A stretch of 64,000 nt of DNA from Acidovorax sp. NCPPB 3576 (GTDB lineage Bacteria; Pseudomonadota; Gammaproteobacteria; Burkholderiales; Burkholderiaceae_C): the NCBI RefSeq assembly GCF_028473605.1, contig NZ_CP097267.1, positions 3,960,501 to 4,024,500 on the forward strand, in the 5' to 3' direction. Shown here in pieces: positions 46,659 through 55,631 of the stretch. A program made the translations under genes and the position numbers. How positions within the stretch are numbered: the first letter of the stretch is position 1; the number at the start of each line of letters is the position of its first letter. The notes beneath the pieces were generated by a model. It was not told the DNA's origin, did not search any database, and was given only the letters and a program-made list of their open reading frames with translations.

Positions 46659-49600
46659 TCAAGCCGCTCCCCCGGCCAGGGCCAGGTCCGCTGCGCGATC
46701 CTGTGCGGTGGGACCGGCATGCGCATGCCCATGCGCGCCATGCCGTGCGAAATGCTGGCGCAGCAGCATGTCGGCGCGCAGCGATGCGGGAGCGGTCTGC
46801 AGCAGCGCCACCAGCTCGACCAGGGAGGCCGGGGCGCCTTCCAGGTAGCGGCGGATCGAGTGCCCGTCGTGCAGGCGCACGGGGTCTTCCCGCAGCACCA
46901 CCCCCGCCAGCCGCAGCAGGAGCTTCTTTTGCTCGCCCTTGCGCAAAATCCAGTGGGCATTGCCGTAGCGGAACGCCTCGTCGTCGCGGTGCGGGATGAG
47001 CGGCGCCAGGCTCCAAAGCCCGCTGCCGCTGCCGCACAGGTAATCCGGCGTGGTCGTGCCGGCCACGCTGCGCACATCGTTGAGCGCCGTGACGTCCACG
47101 ATGGGCGTGCCGAGGACGGACAGGTTCACGTCGCAGGCCGAGGCGAACGACAGGGCGACGGAGCGGTTGAAGATCTCCTCCTGCTCCTGCACCGAATAGC
47201 CCAGCCGCTGCAGGTCTGTCCGCGCGGCGTTGTCGATCTGCTGGATGGTCGCGATGCCGGAGCTGTGCGCCAGGAAATGCAGCCGTGCCAGGTCTTCGAT
47301 GCCCTGGAAGGACAGCCGGCCCGCCGCCCGCCCGTCGCGGTTCATTGGCATGCCGGCCGCATCGCGCTCCACCAGCCCGCTCGCGTTCCAGGCCAGCGCA
47401 CGCGGCTGCGCGACCAGCCGGGGCAGCACGACGCGCTCGTAGATGAGGCGGGACGAGTGGCTGACCACCTGCGCATGCGCCTTCGTGTTGAGCGTGAAGC
47501 GGTTGTGCAGCATGCTGGATTCGATCAGCACCGTGCCATCGGCATCGATGCCGGAATGCGCGATGCCGAGCACCTCGGCCGTGGCCTGCGTGCGCTCCAG
47601 GAACCGGGCGAACGTGGCGGTGAGACCGGTGGACAGCTTCAAGCCCTCCGGATAGTGGGTGGTGGGCGTGCTCGGAAGGACGATCCAGGCCCCGCGGGCG
47701 ATGGCGCCTTGCACCGCCGCCACGTCCATGTCGGCAGGCACGTCCAGGCCGCCGCTGCGCGGGGCGTCCGGGTACACCCGGATACCGGCGTTCTTGGGCT
47801 CGGCCTCCGAGGCGGCCCGCAGGGCCACTGCCCGCTCGTGGATGGCCTCGAACAGCACGGCCATGGCAGCGCTGTAGCCCGGTTCGCCGCGAATGGCGGT
47901 GTGGGCGATGTCGGTGCGGCCCTCGGTGTAGCGACAGGGAATGGAGGTGAGGAATTCGAGGAACCGCAAATCCTGCCCCTTGAACTGCGCAGGGCGCACC
48001 TGATAGGCGTGCGGCGGCAGACCCGCCTCGGTGGCCATGGCCTGCAGTGCCGCATCCCACCGCCCGCCAGGGCGCTGCCGCTCGGCCAGCAACTCGCGCA
48101 CGAAGTTCAGCGCCTGCAGCGGATAGACATGCCGGAACGCCGCGGCGCCTTCACGGGGATAGCGGTCCCGCTCTTCCACGAAAAAGCGAGCGTAAAGCCC
48201 ATGGTCGCGCAGGGCCGCGAGTGCGAGATCGGCGGCGCCCTGTGCCTGCGGATCGGCCGGCAGAAGGGCCGCGGCGGCCTCCAGTGCGTCCAGGAACCGA
48301 GACTCCCGCGCGGCGTAGGCAGGCTTGAGCAGTGACAGCGCAGCCAGCACCGCCTCGGCCATCGCCCGGGGCCGGTCCAATGGCACCGTGGCCGCGAGCG
48401 GCTGCAGCCGTGCGATCGCGGCCTGAAGCACGGCGACGTCCGGGTGGGGCATGTCCAGCGCCACGCGCGTTTCCTCGGCGGTCAGCACGGTGGCGCCCAG
48501 GGCCTGCAGTTGCTCGCGCACATAGCGCACCTGTTCCGCCGTGGTGCCGCGGCGCCAGCCACCCGCCACCTCGGGATCGGGCACGTTCAGGGCATCCTCC
48601 AGGCCCACCCGCACGCCGTCGAGACCCAGGGCCACCGCCAGGCGCGGCAGCAGCACGATCATCGGGCCCGGCACGAGGGCGGACACCTTGGCGCCGGGGC
48701 ATTCCGCGCGGATGCGCGCCACCACCGGCCGCAGCCGCGCCACCGCCTGGGCGAGGGCCTGCTCGAAGGCCTCGGCAGAGCCATCGGCCAGCAGGCGCAG
48801 GATGTCCTTGCGCTCCTGCACGGGGAGCAGGGAATCGTCCCGCACGCCGCCCTGGGGCAGGCGACGGTGCTGGTCCACTCCCACCACCAGCATGAACAGC
48901 AGGGGCGCGGCCACCGAACGCAGGCCGGCCTGGTAGGGGCCCAGCGCGCCATCGAGGATCGCGCCGTTGAACACCTCGACCTCGGGCCGCACGCCCCACT
49001 GCCGGCAGTGCGCGATCTGCGCCGCCAGGAAGGCCGGAGGATTCTCATAGCCGCCGCCCGCCTGGAAGATCACCGGCCCGGGGCTGAACGAGCCCATCTC
49101 CGGCGCCCGCTGCTGTGCGCCGTAGGCCCGCAGATGCACCCGGCGCACGGGGCTTTCGAAATCGGCAGCGCCGCCGCGCACGCTGGTGGACAGGTTGAGG
49201 ATGGCGGAGGGCGCCACTTGGTGCAGGCGGGGCACGATCGCCGCGTATTGCGACTCGACGATATGGTTGGCCTGCCGCCCCAGGCGCACCGGCACGGCCA
49301 CCCCGGGCACATGGACCGGCTGCTGGCCGCTGCAGTCACGCGTGTGAAGGTGCACGATGGCGGCCCCCTCGCGCACGGCCGCCACGCTGTGAGCGACGAT
49401 GGCGTCGGGCGCGATGGGCAGGTGGGGCGATGCCGTTCTGCCGGGGTTCCAGTGGCCTGCGCCGGGGTCGGTCCAGCCACGCTCGCGCAAGGTGTCGAGC
49501 AACTGCGGCGCCTCGGCCCGCAGCGCCGCCACCAATGCGGGCGGCAGGTAGGTCTCGACCGTGTCAGCGTGCCACGCCAGGTCGCCTTGGCCCGCCACGA

Positions 49601-49955
49601 CGCCCCAGCCCTGTGACGTGAGTGTCAGCACCAGTTCGCGTGCGGTCCTCGCCGATGCGATGCGGCGCAGGGCTGCGCCCGGCAGGTGCCGGCGGTCATC
49701 CGAATCGCCCAGTCGGCGCACCGGCTGCACGCCCTCGCCCGCCAGACCGTCCGGCAACGGGGCTTGCAGGCTGTCGCTCAGGCCCAGGCCACCGGCGGGA
49801 ACGGCCTCCCAGCCATCGGCCGCCAGCCGGTCGGCCAGCCCCGCGCCCTGGGCGTCTGCGGCTTCGATCGCCCGTGCGGGCAGGAATTTCGGCTCATGGG
49901 CCAAGGCTTGCTGTGGAACGGCACCCACTGGCGCAGCCGTGATGAATATTCGCAT
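46659..49955 (-). CDS. Giant BKACE-core protein with insertion and large unknown C-terminal half
   Basis: The 1098-residue protein begins MRIFITAAPVGAVPQ like a BKACE (beta-keto acid cleavage enzyme). Zinc ligands are preserved: His202 and His204 in GAAIVHLHTRD and Glu453 in RVGLEDAL. NLSTSVRGG and PEVEVFNGAILDG are also BKACE-like. Ordinary BKACEs have about 300 residues with HxH near position 46. Here about 155 residues are inserted before it, and about 590 residues follow the core (from about 510). The tail has no domain I recognise; it contains STPTTHYPEGLK and AHSGIDADGTVLIESSMLHNRF. It is cotranscribed with the FAD protein, preceded by AAGGGG, and an IS5-type element lies 76 bp upstream. 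Confidence 0.7.
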   Translation of the reverse strand: MRIFITAAPVGAVPQQALAHEPKFLPARAIEAADAQGAGLADRLAADGWEAVPAGGLGLSDSLQAPLPDGLAGEGVQPVRRLGDSDDRRHLPGAALRRIASARTARELVLTLTSQGWGVVAGQGDLAWHADTVETYLPPALVAALRAEAPQLLDTLRERGWTDPGAGHWNPGRTASPHLPIAPDAIVAHSVAAVREGAAIVHLHTRDCSGQQPVHVPGVAVPVRLGRQANHIVESQYAAIVPRLHQVAPSAILNLSTSVRGGAADFESPVRRVHLRAYGAQQRAPEMGSFSPGPVIFQAGGGYENPPAFLAAQIAHCRQWGVRPEVEVFNGAILDGALGPYQAGLRSVAAPLLFMLVVGVDQHRRLPQGGVRDDSLLPVQERKDILRLLADGSAEAFEQALAQAVARLRPVVARIRAECPGAKVSALVPGPMIVLLPRLAVALGLDGVRVGLEDALNVPDPEVAGGWRRGTTAEQVRYVREQLQALGATVLTAEETRVALDMPHPDVAVLQAAIARLQPLAATVPLDRPRAMAEAVLAALSLLKPAYAARESRFLDALEAAAALLPADPQAQGAADLALAALRDHGLYARFFVEERDRYPREGAAAFRHVYPLQALNFVRELLAERQRPGGRWDAALQAMATEAGLPPHAYQVRPAQFKGQDLRFLEFLTSIPCRYTEGRTDIAHTAIRGEPGYSAAMAVLFEAIHERAVALRAASEAEPKNAGIRVYPDAPRSGGLDVPADMDVAAVQGAIARGAWIVLPSTPTTHYPEGLKLSTGLTATFARFLERTQATAEVLGIAHSGIDADGTVLIESSMLHNRFTLNTKAHAQVVSHSSRLIYERVVLPRLVAQPRALAWNASGLVERDAAGMPMNRDGRAAGRLSFQGIEDLARLHFLAHSSGIATIQQIDNAARTDLQRLGYSVQEQEEIFNRSVALSFASACDVNLSVLGTPIVDVTALNDVRSVAGTTTPDYLCGSGSGLWSLAPLIPHRDDEAFRYGNAHWILRKGEQKKLLLRLAGVVLREDPVRLHDGHSIRRYLEGAPASLVELVALLQTAPASLRADMLLRQHFARHGAHGHAHAGPTAQDRAADLALAGGAA

Positions 49956-50031
49956 CGACCTACCCCTTCATTTTTTCTTTGCATGCCGGGATCGCAACGG
50001 TGTGCGGCGGCCCATGGCATCGCGCGCCTAG

Positions 50032-51238
50032 GGAAGGTCTGCAAAACCTCCCCGCCTGATCCTCCCCCAGCGCCAAGCATTCAAGACAATGGCGCCATGG
50101 ATCAATACACCCTGGGCCTGGACCCACTGCCCAAGAAGACCCGCAAGGAGATCTTCCTCGAAGAGATGAACCAGGTTGTGCCCTGGGCAACGCTGGTGGC
50201 CCTCATTGCTCCGTTCGCCCGGGGCGCGCACCAGGCCCTGGGTGGCCGCCCTCCATTCCCCATCGAAACCATGCTGCGCATCCACTGCCTGCAGCTGTGG
50301 TGGAACCTGAGCGATCCGGCCATGGAAGAAGAACTGCACGAGCGGCCCCTGTACCGCCGCTTCGCCGGCCTCGATGGTGCAGCGCGCATGCCCGATGAGA
50401 CCACCATCTTGCGTTTCCGCCATCTGTTGGAGAAGCACCAACTGGCTCCGCAGGTGCTGGCTGCCATCAACACCGGTCTGGCCCAGCAGGGCCTGATGCT
50501 CAAGACAGGCACCATCGTGGACGCCACCATCATTGCAGCGCCCAGTTCGACCAAGAACAAAGAGGGTGAGCGAGACCCCGAGATGCATCAGACCAAGAAA
50601 GGCAACCAGTGGCACTTCGGCATGAAGGCGCACATTGGCGTGGATGCCGACTCGGGACTGGTGCACACCGTCATCGGCACAGCCGCCAACGTCAACGACG
50701 TGACGCAGGCAGCAGGCCTGCTGAATGGCAAAGAAAAGCATGCCTGGGGCGATGCAGGCTACCAGGGCGTGGACAAGCGCCAGGAGATGCAAGGGAGCAA
50801 AGCCAAGGCCAAGATCAAGTGGCACGTGGCCATGCGCCCGGGCAAACGCAAGGCACTTGATCCCGAGCGGGAACTTCACAAGCTGCTGGACAAAGCCGAG
50901 CGCCTGAAGGCCAGCGTGCGAGCCAAGGTCGAACACCCGTTCCGCGTGATCAAGCAGCAGTTCGGCTACGCCAAGGTGCGCTACCGAGGTCTGGAAAAGA
51001 ACACGGCGCGCCTCATGATGCTGTTTGCGCTGGGCAATCTGTGGATGGCCAGGAAGCGGATCCTGGCGCTGCAGGGATAGGTGCGTCTGCGGGGTGCCGA
51101 GGTGGCGCCGCAAGGGCTGAAACGGGCCTGTAAACCGTGCCAATCGGGCCTAAGCAGCGGATTGCGCAGGAATCAGGCGGACCTTCCGTTCAACATCAGG
51201 CTGTGCCGGGCTGACGAATGGGGTTTTGCAGACCTTCC
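50032..51238 (+). mobile_element. Complete IS5-family insertion sequence
   Basis: The element is 1207 bp with inverted ends GGAAGGTCTGCAAAACC at 50032-50048 and its perfect complement ending at 51238. It is flanked by a CTAG duplication (50028-50031 and 51239-51242), the IS5-family CTAR target signature. One transposase gene is present. Both ends and the target duplication are intact, so the insertion looks recent. It separates the LysR gene from the BKACE-FAD operon. Confidence 0.93.
50097..51080 (+). CDS. IS5-family transposase (DDE)
   Basis: The 327-residue transposase starts at ATG 50097 (MDQYTLGLDPLPKKTRKEIF). The N-terminal DUF772-like region (MLRIHCLQLWWNLSDPAMEE) precedes the DDE catalytic core. 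The first Asp is in TIVDATIIAAPSSTKN, the second in GDAGYQG, and the Glu in RAKVEHPFRVIKQQFGY (HPFRxIKxxFG). All three catalytic residues are present, so it is probably active. The frame is uninterrupted. The long opening upstream from 49686 is outside the element and not used. Confidence 0.96.
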   Translation: MDQYTLGLDPLPKKTRKEIFLEEMNQVVPWATLVALIAPFARGAHQALGGRPPFPIETMLRIHCLQLWWNLSDPAMEEELHERPLYRRFAGLDGAARMPDETTILRFRHLLEKHQLAPQVLAAINTGLAQQGLMLKTGTIVDATIIAAPSSTKNKEGERDPEMHQTKKGNQWHFGMKAHIGVDADSGLVHTVIGTAANVNDVTQAAGLLNGKEKHAWGDAGYQGVDKRQEMQGSKAKAKIKWHVAMRPGKRKALDPERELHKLLDKAERLKASVRAKVEHPFRVIKQQFGYAKVRYRGLEKNTARLMMLFALGNLWMARKRILALQG

Positions 51239-51349
51239 CTAGCTGGCACGTCGGTGGAATTACAGCAATGCCCGGGACGTGCGGAAACTATCCTTTCGGG
51301 TAGTTGCCAGACCGTTGCAGATGCCCCGTAAAGCGTTGAGAGGCCGGCG

Positions 51350-52321
51350 CTATGCCGATGCAGATGCCTGCGATGCCGCCTGCCGGGCGCAGGCCGTGCG
51401 CAGCGCCGCCACGAACAGCGATTGCTCTTCGTAGCGCGCGCCCTCGGTCCGCTGGAACAGCGTGATCGGCGGCAGCGTCCAGCCGAAGCGATGGGCGACG
51501 ATGCCCACGCCCGCGATGCGGGCCAGTTCCTCGGCGATGTCGGCGGGCACGATGGACACCGCTTTTTCGTTGGCCGCGATCAGCTCGCCGATGAGCTTGG
51601 ACGACAGGCTTTCGACGAACGGCGCGGGCGGCGCAACGCCGGCGCGCAGGAAGAAATCGGTGATCTGCTCGCGCATGGGTGTCTGGCGGGCGCCCAGAAT
51701 CCACTCCAGCCGGGCCAGCTCCTGCCAGGCCAGGGGCTGGCGCCCCAGCCGGGCGGCGAGGCGGCGGTGGGTGATGAGGCGGGGCTCCTGGTGGTAGAGC
51801 ACTTCGTGCTCCAGGCCCTGCATGTCGAGCACGGCCGACGCGCGGCCGATCACGCAGTCCAGTTCGTGCTGGCGCAGGCGCTCCAGCAGGCGGTCGCTGG
51901 TGCCTTCGTGGATGGTCACCGTGACCTGCAGGCCCTGCGGCCGCGTCTGGCCGATGGCGGCGGCCAGCAGCCGCCCGGACACGAAGGGGATCACGCCCAC
52001 CTGCAGGTGCGCCGCGCGGCCCAGGCCCACGGCCTCGATGTCGCGCACCCAATGGCCCAGGTCTTCCAGCATCGCCCGGGCCCGGGCGATGACCAGCTCG
52101 CCCAGTGCCGTGGGCGCCATGCCGCGCGCGGAGCGGTGGAACAGCGCGCCGCCGAACATGGACTCCAGCTCGGCCAGCGCGTGCGTGACGGCGGGCTGGC
52201 TGGTCGCCATGCGGTGCGACACACGGGTCAGCGAGCCGTGCTCGGCAATCATGCGCAGCAGCACCAGGTGGCGCATCTTGAGCCGCGACGCGAGCCGGGC
52301 CTCCATGTCGGCAGGGGTCAT
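51350..52321 (-). CDS. LysR-type transcriptional regulator
   Basis: The 323-residue regulator has the N-terminal helix-turn-helix (LRMIAEHGSLTRVSHRMATSQ then PAVTHALAELE, within about residues 22-55). A substrate-binding-like domain follows (VGVIPFVSGRLLAAAIGQ, near 108). It is divergent from the TauE/SafE exporter across 153 bp, the usual position for a LysR controlling its neighbour. Before the IS insertion it would have been upstream of the BKACE operon on the same strand, so it may also once have been linked to it. The effector is unknown. Confidence 0.93.
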   Translation of the reverse strand: MTPADMEARLASRLKMRHLVLLRMIAEHGSLTRVSHRMATSQPAVTHALAELESMFGGALFHRSARGMAPTALGELVIARARAMLEDLGHWVRDIEAVGLGRAAHLQVGVIPFVSGRLLAAAIGQTRPQGLQVTVTIHEGTSDRLLERLRQHELDCVIGRASAVLDMQGLEHEVLYHQEPRLITHRRLAARLGRQPLAWQELARLEWILGARQTPMREQITDFFLRAGVAPPAPFVESLSSKLIGELIAANEKAVSIVPADIAEELARIAGVGIVAHRFGWTLPPITLFQRTEGARYEEQSLFVAALRTACARQAASQASASA

Positions 52322-52474
52322 CGAACGCTCCCATAGCCATATCCATTGGCTTATGGGGCAATACTAAATGAGAAAGATTGCCTCATGCGGCTCCCCCACA
52401 ATCGCAGCCCATGCGGCGGTGGCCCTGCGGGGCCGGACGCCTTTCGATCAAAAAAATGGGGGGAGAAGCGCGCA

Positions 52475-53230
52475 ATGGAAACGATCTACTGGGTGGTGGG
52501 CATCGGGGCCGTGGTGGCCGGGTTCGTGCAGGGGCTGTCGGGGTTCGCGTTCGGCATGGTGGCCATGTCGTTCTGGGCCTGGACGCTGGAGCCGCGCCTG
52601 GCGGCGGCGCTGGCCGTGTTCGGGGCGCTCACCGGGCAGATCGTCGCGGCGGTGTCGGTGCGCCGCGGCTTCGACGTGCGCACGCTGGCGCCGTTCGTGC
52701 TGGGCGGGCTGCTGGGCATCCCCCTGGGCGTGGCGCTGCTGCCGCGCCTGGACATGGTGTGGTTCAAGACGCTGCTGGGCGCCCTGCTGGTGCTGTGGTG
52801 CCCGACCATGCTGATGGCCAGGCGCCTGCCGCGCATCCGCTCGGGCGGCCGCGTGGCCGATGGCGTCGTGGGGCTGGCCGGCGGCGTGATGGGCGGCATC
52901 GGCGGATTCACCGGCACGCTGCCCACGCTGTGGTGCACCCTGCGCGGCTACGAGAAGGACCAGCAGCGCGCCGTGATCCAGAACTTCAACCTGTCGATGC
53001 TGCTGGTCACCATGGCCACGTACCTGGGCACCGGCATGGTCACGCGGGACATGCTGCCGTTCTTCGCCATCGTGGCGCCGGCGATGCTCGTGCCCACGCT
53101 GCTCGGCACGCGGCTGTACATCGGACTGAGCGACGTGGCCTTCCGGCAGATCGTGCTGGGCCTGCTCACCGCGTCGGGCGTGGCCCTTCTGGCCTCGTCG
53201 CTGCCACAGCTGGTGGCGCGCCACCTGTAG
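52475..53230 (+). CDS. TauE/SafE family permease (sulfite/anion exporter)
   Basis: The 251-residue protein has about eight hydrophobic helices and the family pattern AGFVQGLSGFAFGMVAM, with the repeat IGGFTGTLPTLWCTLRG in the second half. Members export sulfite, sulfoacetate or related anions. The start at ATG 52475 follows a strong ribosome site (GGGGGGAGAAG); an in-frame opening from 52346 is rejected. The adjacent divergent LysR gene probably regulates it. No sulfonate catabolic genes are visible here. Confidence 0.9.
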   Translation: METIYWVVGIGAVVAGFVQGLSGFAFGMVAMSFWAWTLEPRLAAALAVFGALTGQIVAAVSVRRGFDVRTLAPFVLGGLLGIPLGVALLPRLDMVWFKTLLGALLVLWCPTMLMARRLPRIRSGGRVADGVVGLAGGVMGGIGGFTGTLPTLWCTLRGYEKDQQRAVIQNFNLSMLLVTMATYLGTGMVTRDMLPFFAIVAPAMLVPTLLGTRLYIGLSDVAFRQIVLGLLTASGVALLASSLPQLVARHL

Positions 53231-53242
53231 CGGCAAAAGCGA

Positions 53243-53262
53243 GAGGGCTTCGAAAGGCCCTC
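53243..53262. terminator. Hairpin between convergent TauE and BMP genes
   Basis: GAGGGCTT-CGAA-AGGCCCTC forms an 8-bp stem with one G-T pair, just after the TauE stop and before the BMP gene's stop. It could serve both directions, but no T-run follows on either strand, so it is a weak terminator candidate. Confidence 0.45.
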
Positions 53263-53276
53263 CTCCCCCGCCCGGA

Positions 53277-54371
53277 TCAGCGCTGCACGCCCTCGACCAG
53301 CCAGTTCATCTGCAGGATCTGCACATCGCCAAGGGTCTGGCCCGCGGCGATGACCTCGCGGCCGGTGTTGTCGCGCACGGGGGTCGCCCCCGCGCGGAAC
53401 GGGTGAAAGCGCCCCTTGGCAATGTCGTCCTGCCGCGCCAGCACCTCGGCCTTCACGGCAGGCGGCACCTTGCTGCCGAAGCCCTCCACTCGGATCATGC
53501 CCTCGCGCACGCCGCCCCAGAGGTTGCCGCTCTTCCACGTGCCCTGCGCCACGGCACGCACGCGGTCGGTGTAGTAGCCGCCCCACTGGTGCGTGACCGC
53601 GAGGATCTGCGCGTCCGGCCCCTTGCGGCGCATGTCGGAGTGGTAGCCGATCGCGAGCTTGCCGCGCTCCTGGGCCGCCGCCATCACCGCCGTGGAGCCG
53701 GTGTGGAAGGCCACCACGTCCGCGTTCTGGTTGAACAGCGCCATGGCCGCATCGCGCTCCTTGGGCGGGTCGAACCACACGTCCAGCCACACCAGCTTGA
53801 CCGTCGCCTGGGGATTGACCGAGCGCAGGCCCAGCGTGAATGCATTGATGCCCTGCAGCACCTCGGGGATGGGAAAGCCGGCCACGTAGCCGGCCACGTT
53901 GGTGCGCGTCATGCGCCCGGCGGCGACCCCGGCCAGGTAGCGGCCCTCGTAGTAGCGGGCGTTGGCCGTGGCCACGTTCGGCGCGGTCTGGTAGCCGGTG
54001 ATGGATTCGAACTTCACGCCGGGATAGTCCCGCGCCACCCGCAGCGTGGGCTCCATGTAGCCGAAGCTGGGCGTGAAGATGATCTGGTGGCCCGTGGCGG
54101 CCAGGTCGCGGATGACGCGCTCGGCGTCCGCGCCTTCGGCCACGTTCTCGACGAACGTGGTGCGCACGCGGTCGCCCAGGGCGGCCTCGACGGCCTTGCG
54201 GCCCTCGTCGTGCTGGCGCGTCCAGCCCGCTTCGGTGATGGGCGAGACATAGACGAAGCCGGCCTTCACCACGGCCGGCGGGGCGGCCTGGGCAGGCGGA
54301 GCGGCCAGGGAAACGGCGGGGGAAAGCCAACAGCAAGCGGCCACGAGCGTGGCAGCGAGGTTTTTGTACAT
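53277..54371 (-). CDS. BMP/PnrA-family substrate-binding protein
   Basis: The 364-residue periplasmic protein has a signal peptide (LAATLVAACCWLSPAVSLA, cleaved before APPAQA). A BMP-type binding fold follows: VKAGFVYVSPITEAGWTRQH at the N-terminal lobe, IIFTPSFGYMEPTLRVA, and FHTGSTAVMAAAQERG. Known members bind nucleosides for ABC uptake. Only the binding protein is present here; no permease or ATPase genes lie beside it, so it would need a transporter elsewhere. A stable hairpin precedes the gene. Confidence 0.9.
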   Translation of the reverse strand: MYKNLAATLVAACCWLSPAVSLAAPPAQAAPPAVVKAGFVYVSPITEAGWTRQHDEGRKAVEAALGDRVRTTFVENVAEGADAERVIRDLAATGHQIIFTPSFGYMEPTLRVARDYPGVKFESITGYQTAPNVATANARYYEGRYLAGVAAGRMTRTNVAGYVAGFPIPEVLQGINAFTLGLRSVNPQATVKLVWLDVWFDPPKERDAAMALFNQNADVVAFHTGSTAVMAAAQERGKLAIGYHSDMRRKGPDAQILAVTHQWGGYYTDRVRAVAQGTWKSGNLWGGVREGMIRVEGFGSKVPPAVKAEVLARQDDIAKGRFHPFRAGATPVRDNTGREVIAAGQTLGDVQILQMNWLVEGVQR

Positions 54372-54405
54372 GGTGGTCCTCTACATGGTCCCGGGGATGG
54401 AAACG

Positions 54406-54434
54406 CGAAAGGCGGCCGGGACAGCCGCCTTTCG
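54406..54434 (-). promoter_or_regulatory. Perfect 11-bp hairpin in the BMP-gene leader
   Basis: CGAAAGGCGGC/GCCGCCTTTCG with a 7-nt loop lies 35 bp before the BMP gene. It is in the region expected to be the 5' untranslated leader on the minus strand. It lacks a following U-run, so it is not a normal terminator. It may be a leader element or the end of another transcript. Confidence 0.4.
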
Positions 54435-54549
54435 GGGAGCGCGATTGTAGTCAGCCGGCCCGCTCCGCGTGCCGGCAGGGCCATGCAGGCGGGTGCCGCT
54501 GCGCGCCCATGGTCGGTGGCGTGCGTGGCTGCCTTTCATCGATTTGAAT

Positions 54550-54606
54550 GAAAAGTGCCGCCAGAGCAATCAACACTATGGCACATAGCTATTCTTTTAA
54601 TAGCAA
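54550..54606 (-). repeat. Dispersed hairpin repeat, copy 7
   Basis: The hairpin TAGCTATT-CTTTT-AATAGCAA (right part) is preceded by GCCGCCAGAGCAATCAACACTATGG on the plus strand. It has the same layout as copies 3, 4 and 8. It ends 16 bp before the 3' end of the LysR gene. Confidence 0.7.
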
Positions 54607-54621
54607 TCCATTCCACCGGCT

Positions 54622-55521
54622 TCACCCAAAGCCTGCCGCCAGCACCTCGCGCGCCTCGCGCACGAAGTCCGACTCCCCCGACCGGGGCGGCAACAGGTAG
54701 AAACCCGCCTGCGGCAAAGCCGGCAGGCCGTGGGGCGCCGGCAGCACCCGCACGCCAGGGCACAGCGCCGAGGCATTGAGACAGGCCACGCCCAGGCCCG
54801 CCGCCAGCGCCGACTGCAGCCCCGCCACGCCGGACGCCAGCAGCGCGATGCGGTACGGCACCCGGCGGCGCTCCAGCAGCGACACGGTGAACTGGTGCAG
54901 CGCGCAGCTGTCGGGCAGCGCGAGCAGGCGCAGCGGCTCGCCCCGCACGCGCGTGGCGCCGGGGGCGGCCATCCAGTGCAGGGCCTCCTGGCGCAGCAGC
55001 GACGCCTTCGCCGCGGGGGCCTTGGCGGCAGGCCGTGCACGGGCCGCGCCGGCCGTTGTGCGCGCGGCGGGCAAGGCCATGGTCAGCCCCACGTCGAATT
55101 CGCCGCCGGCATAGCCGGCTTCGACCTGCCCGCTTTTCTGCACCGTGACCTGCAGCCGCACCTGCGGGTACTGCGCCTCCACGCGCGCCAGCAGGCCCGC
55201 CAGATCGGCCGGGCGGAAGTAATCGGTGACCCCGAGCCGCAGCGTGCCCTGCAGCGCCACGCCGTGCAGATCGCGCCAGGCCGCTTCGCTGAGCGCGAGC
55301 AGCTGGCGCGCATGGCCCAGCAGCCGCTCACCCGCCGCGGTGGGCTGCACGCCAGCCTTGGAGCGCAGCAGCAGCGACTGGCCGGCCTGCTCTTCGAGCT
55401 TGCGCAATTGCTCGCTGACGGCGGACTGCGACAAAAACACCCGCGGCGCGCCGGCTGTGAGGCTGCCCGCGTCGATCACGGCGGCGAAGGTGCGGAGCTG
55501 GTCGAGGGGAAAGGCGTGCAT
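54622..55521 (-). CDS. LysR-type transcriptional regulator
   Basis: The 299-residue regulator starts at MHAFPLDQLRTFAAVID (ATG 55521), where LysR alignments normally begin; an upstream ATG at 55563 adds 14 non-conserved residues. The helix-turn-helix is AGSLTAGAPRVFLSQSAVSEQ. The C-terminal effector domain begins at LQGTLRLGVTDYF and contains an Ala-rich stretch of about 25 residues (AARTTAGAARARPAAKAPAAK) that looks like an insertion. It is divergent from the tautomerase gene and probably regulates it. Confidence 0.92.
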   Translation of the reverse strand: MHAFPLDQLRTFAAVIDAGSLTAGAPRVFLSQSAVSEQLRKLEEQAGQSLLLRSKAGVQPTAAGERLLGHARQLLALSEAAWRDLHGVALQGTLRLGVTDYFRPADLAGLLARVEAQYPQVRLQVTVQKSGQVEAGYAGGEFDVGLTMALPAARTTAGAARARPAAKAPAAKASLLRQEALHWMAAPGATRVRGEPLRLLALPDSCALHQFTVSLLERRRVPYRIALLASGVAGLQSALAAGLGVACLNASALCPGVRVLPAPHGLPALPQAGFYLLPPRSGESDFVREAREVLAAGFG

Positions 55522-55631
55522 GGTCCAGAAGATCCAATGGCAAAACCGATGGATGGTATCCATGAATCCCGCTTTTCAGGAAGGCGGATGCAGCGAAAAA
55601 TCACGGCATCCCTTCAACGAGCACCCGCACC

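Noticed and set aside
51289..51306. Terminator hairpin AACTACCC/GGATAGTT after the LysR gene
   Set aside because: The stem is short and imperfect and no T-run follows on the minus strand.
51288..52361. A longer alternative frame overlapping the LysR gene
   Set aside because: It is a Pro/Arg/Ala-rich alternate frame; the LysR helix-turn-helix lies in the 51350-52321 frame.
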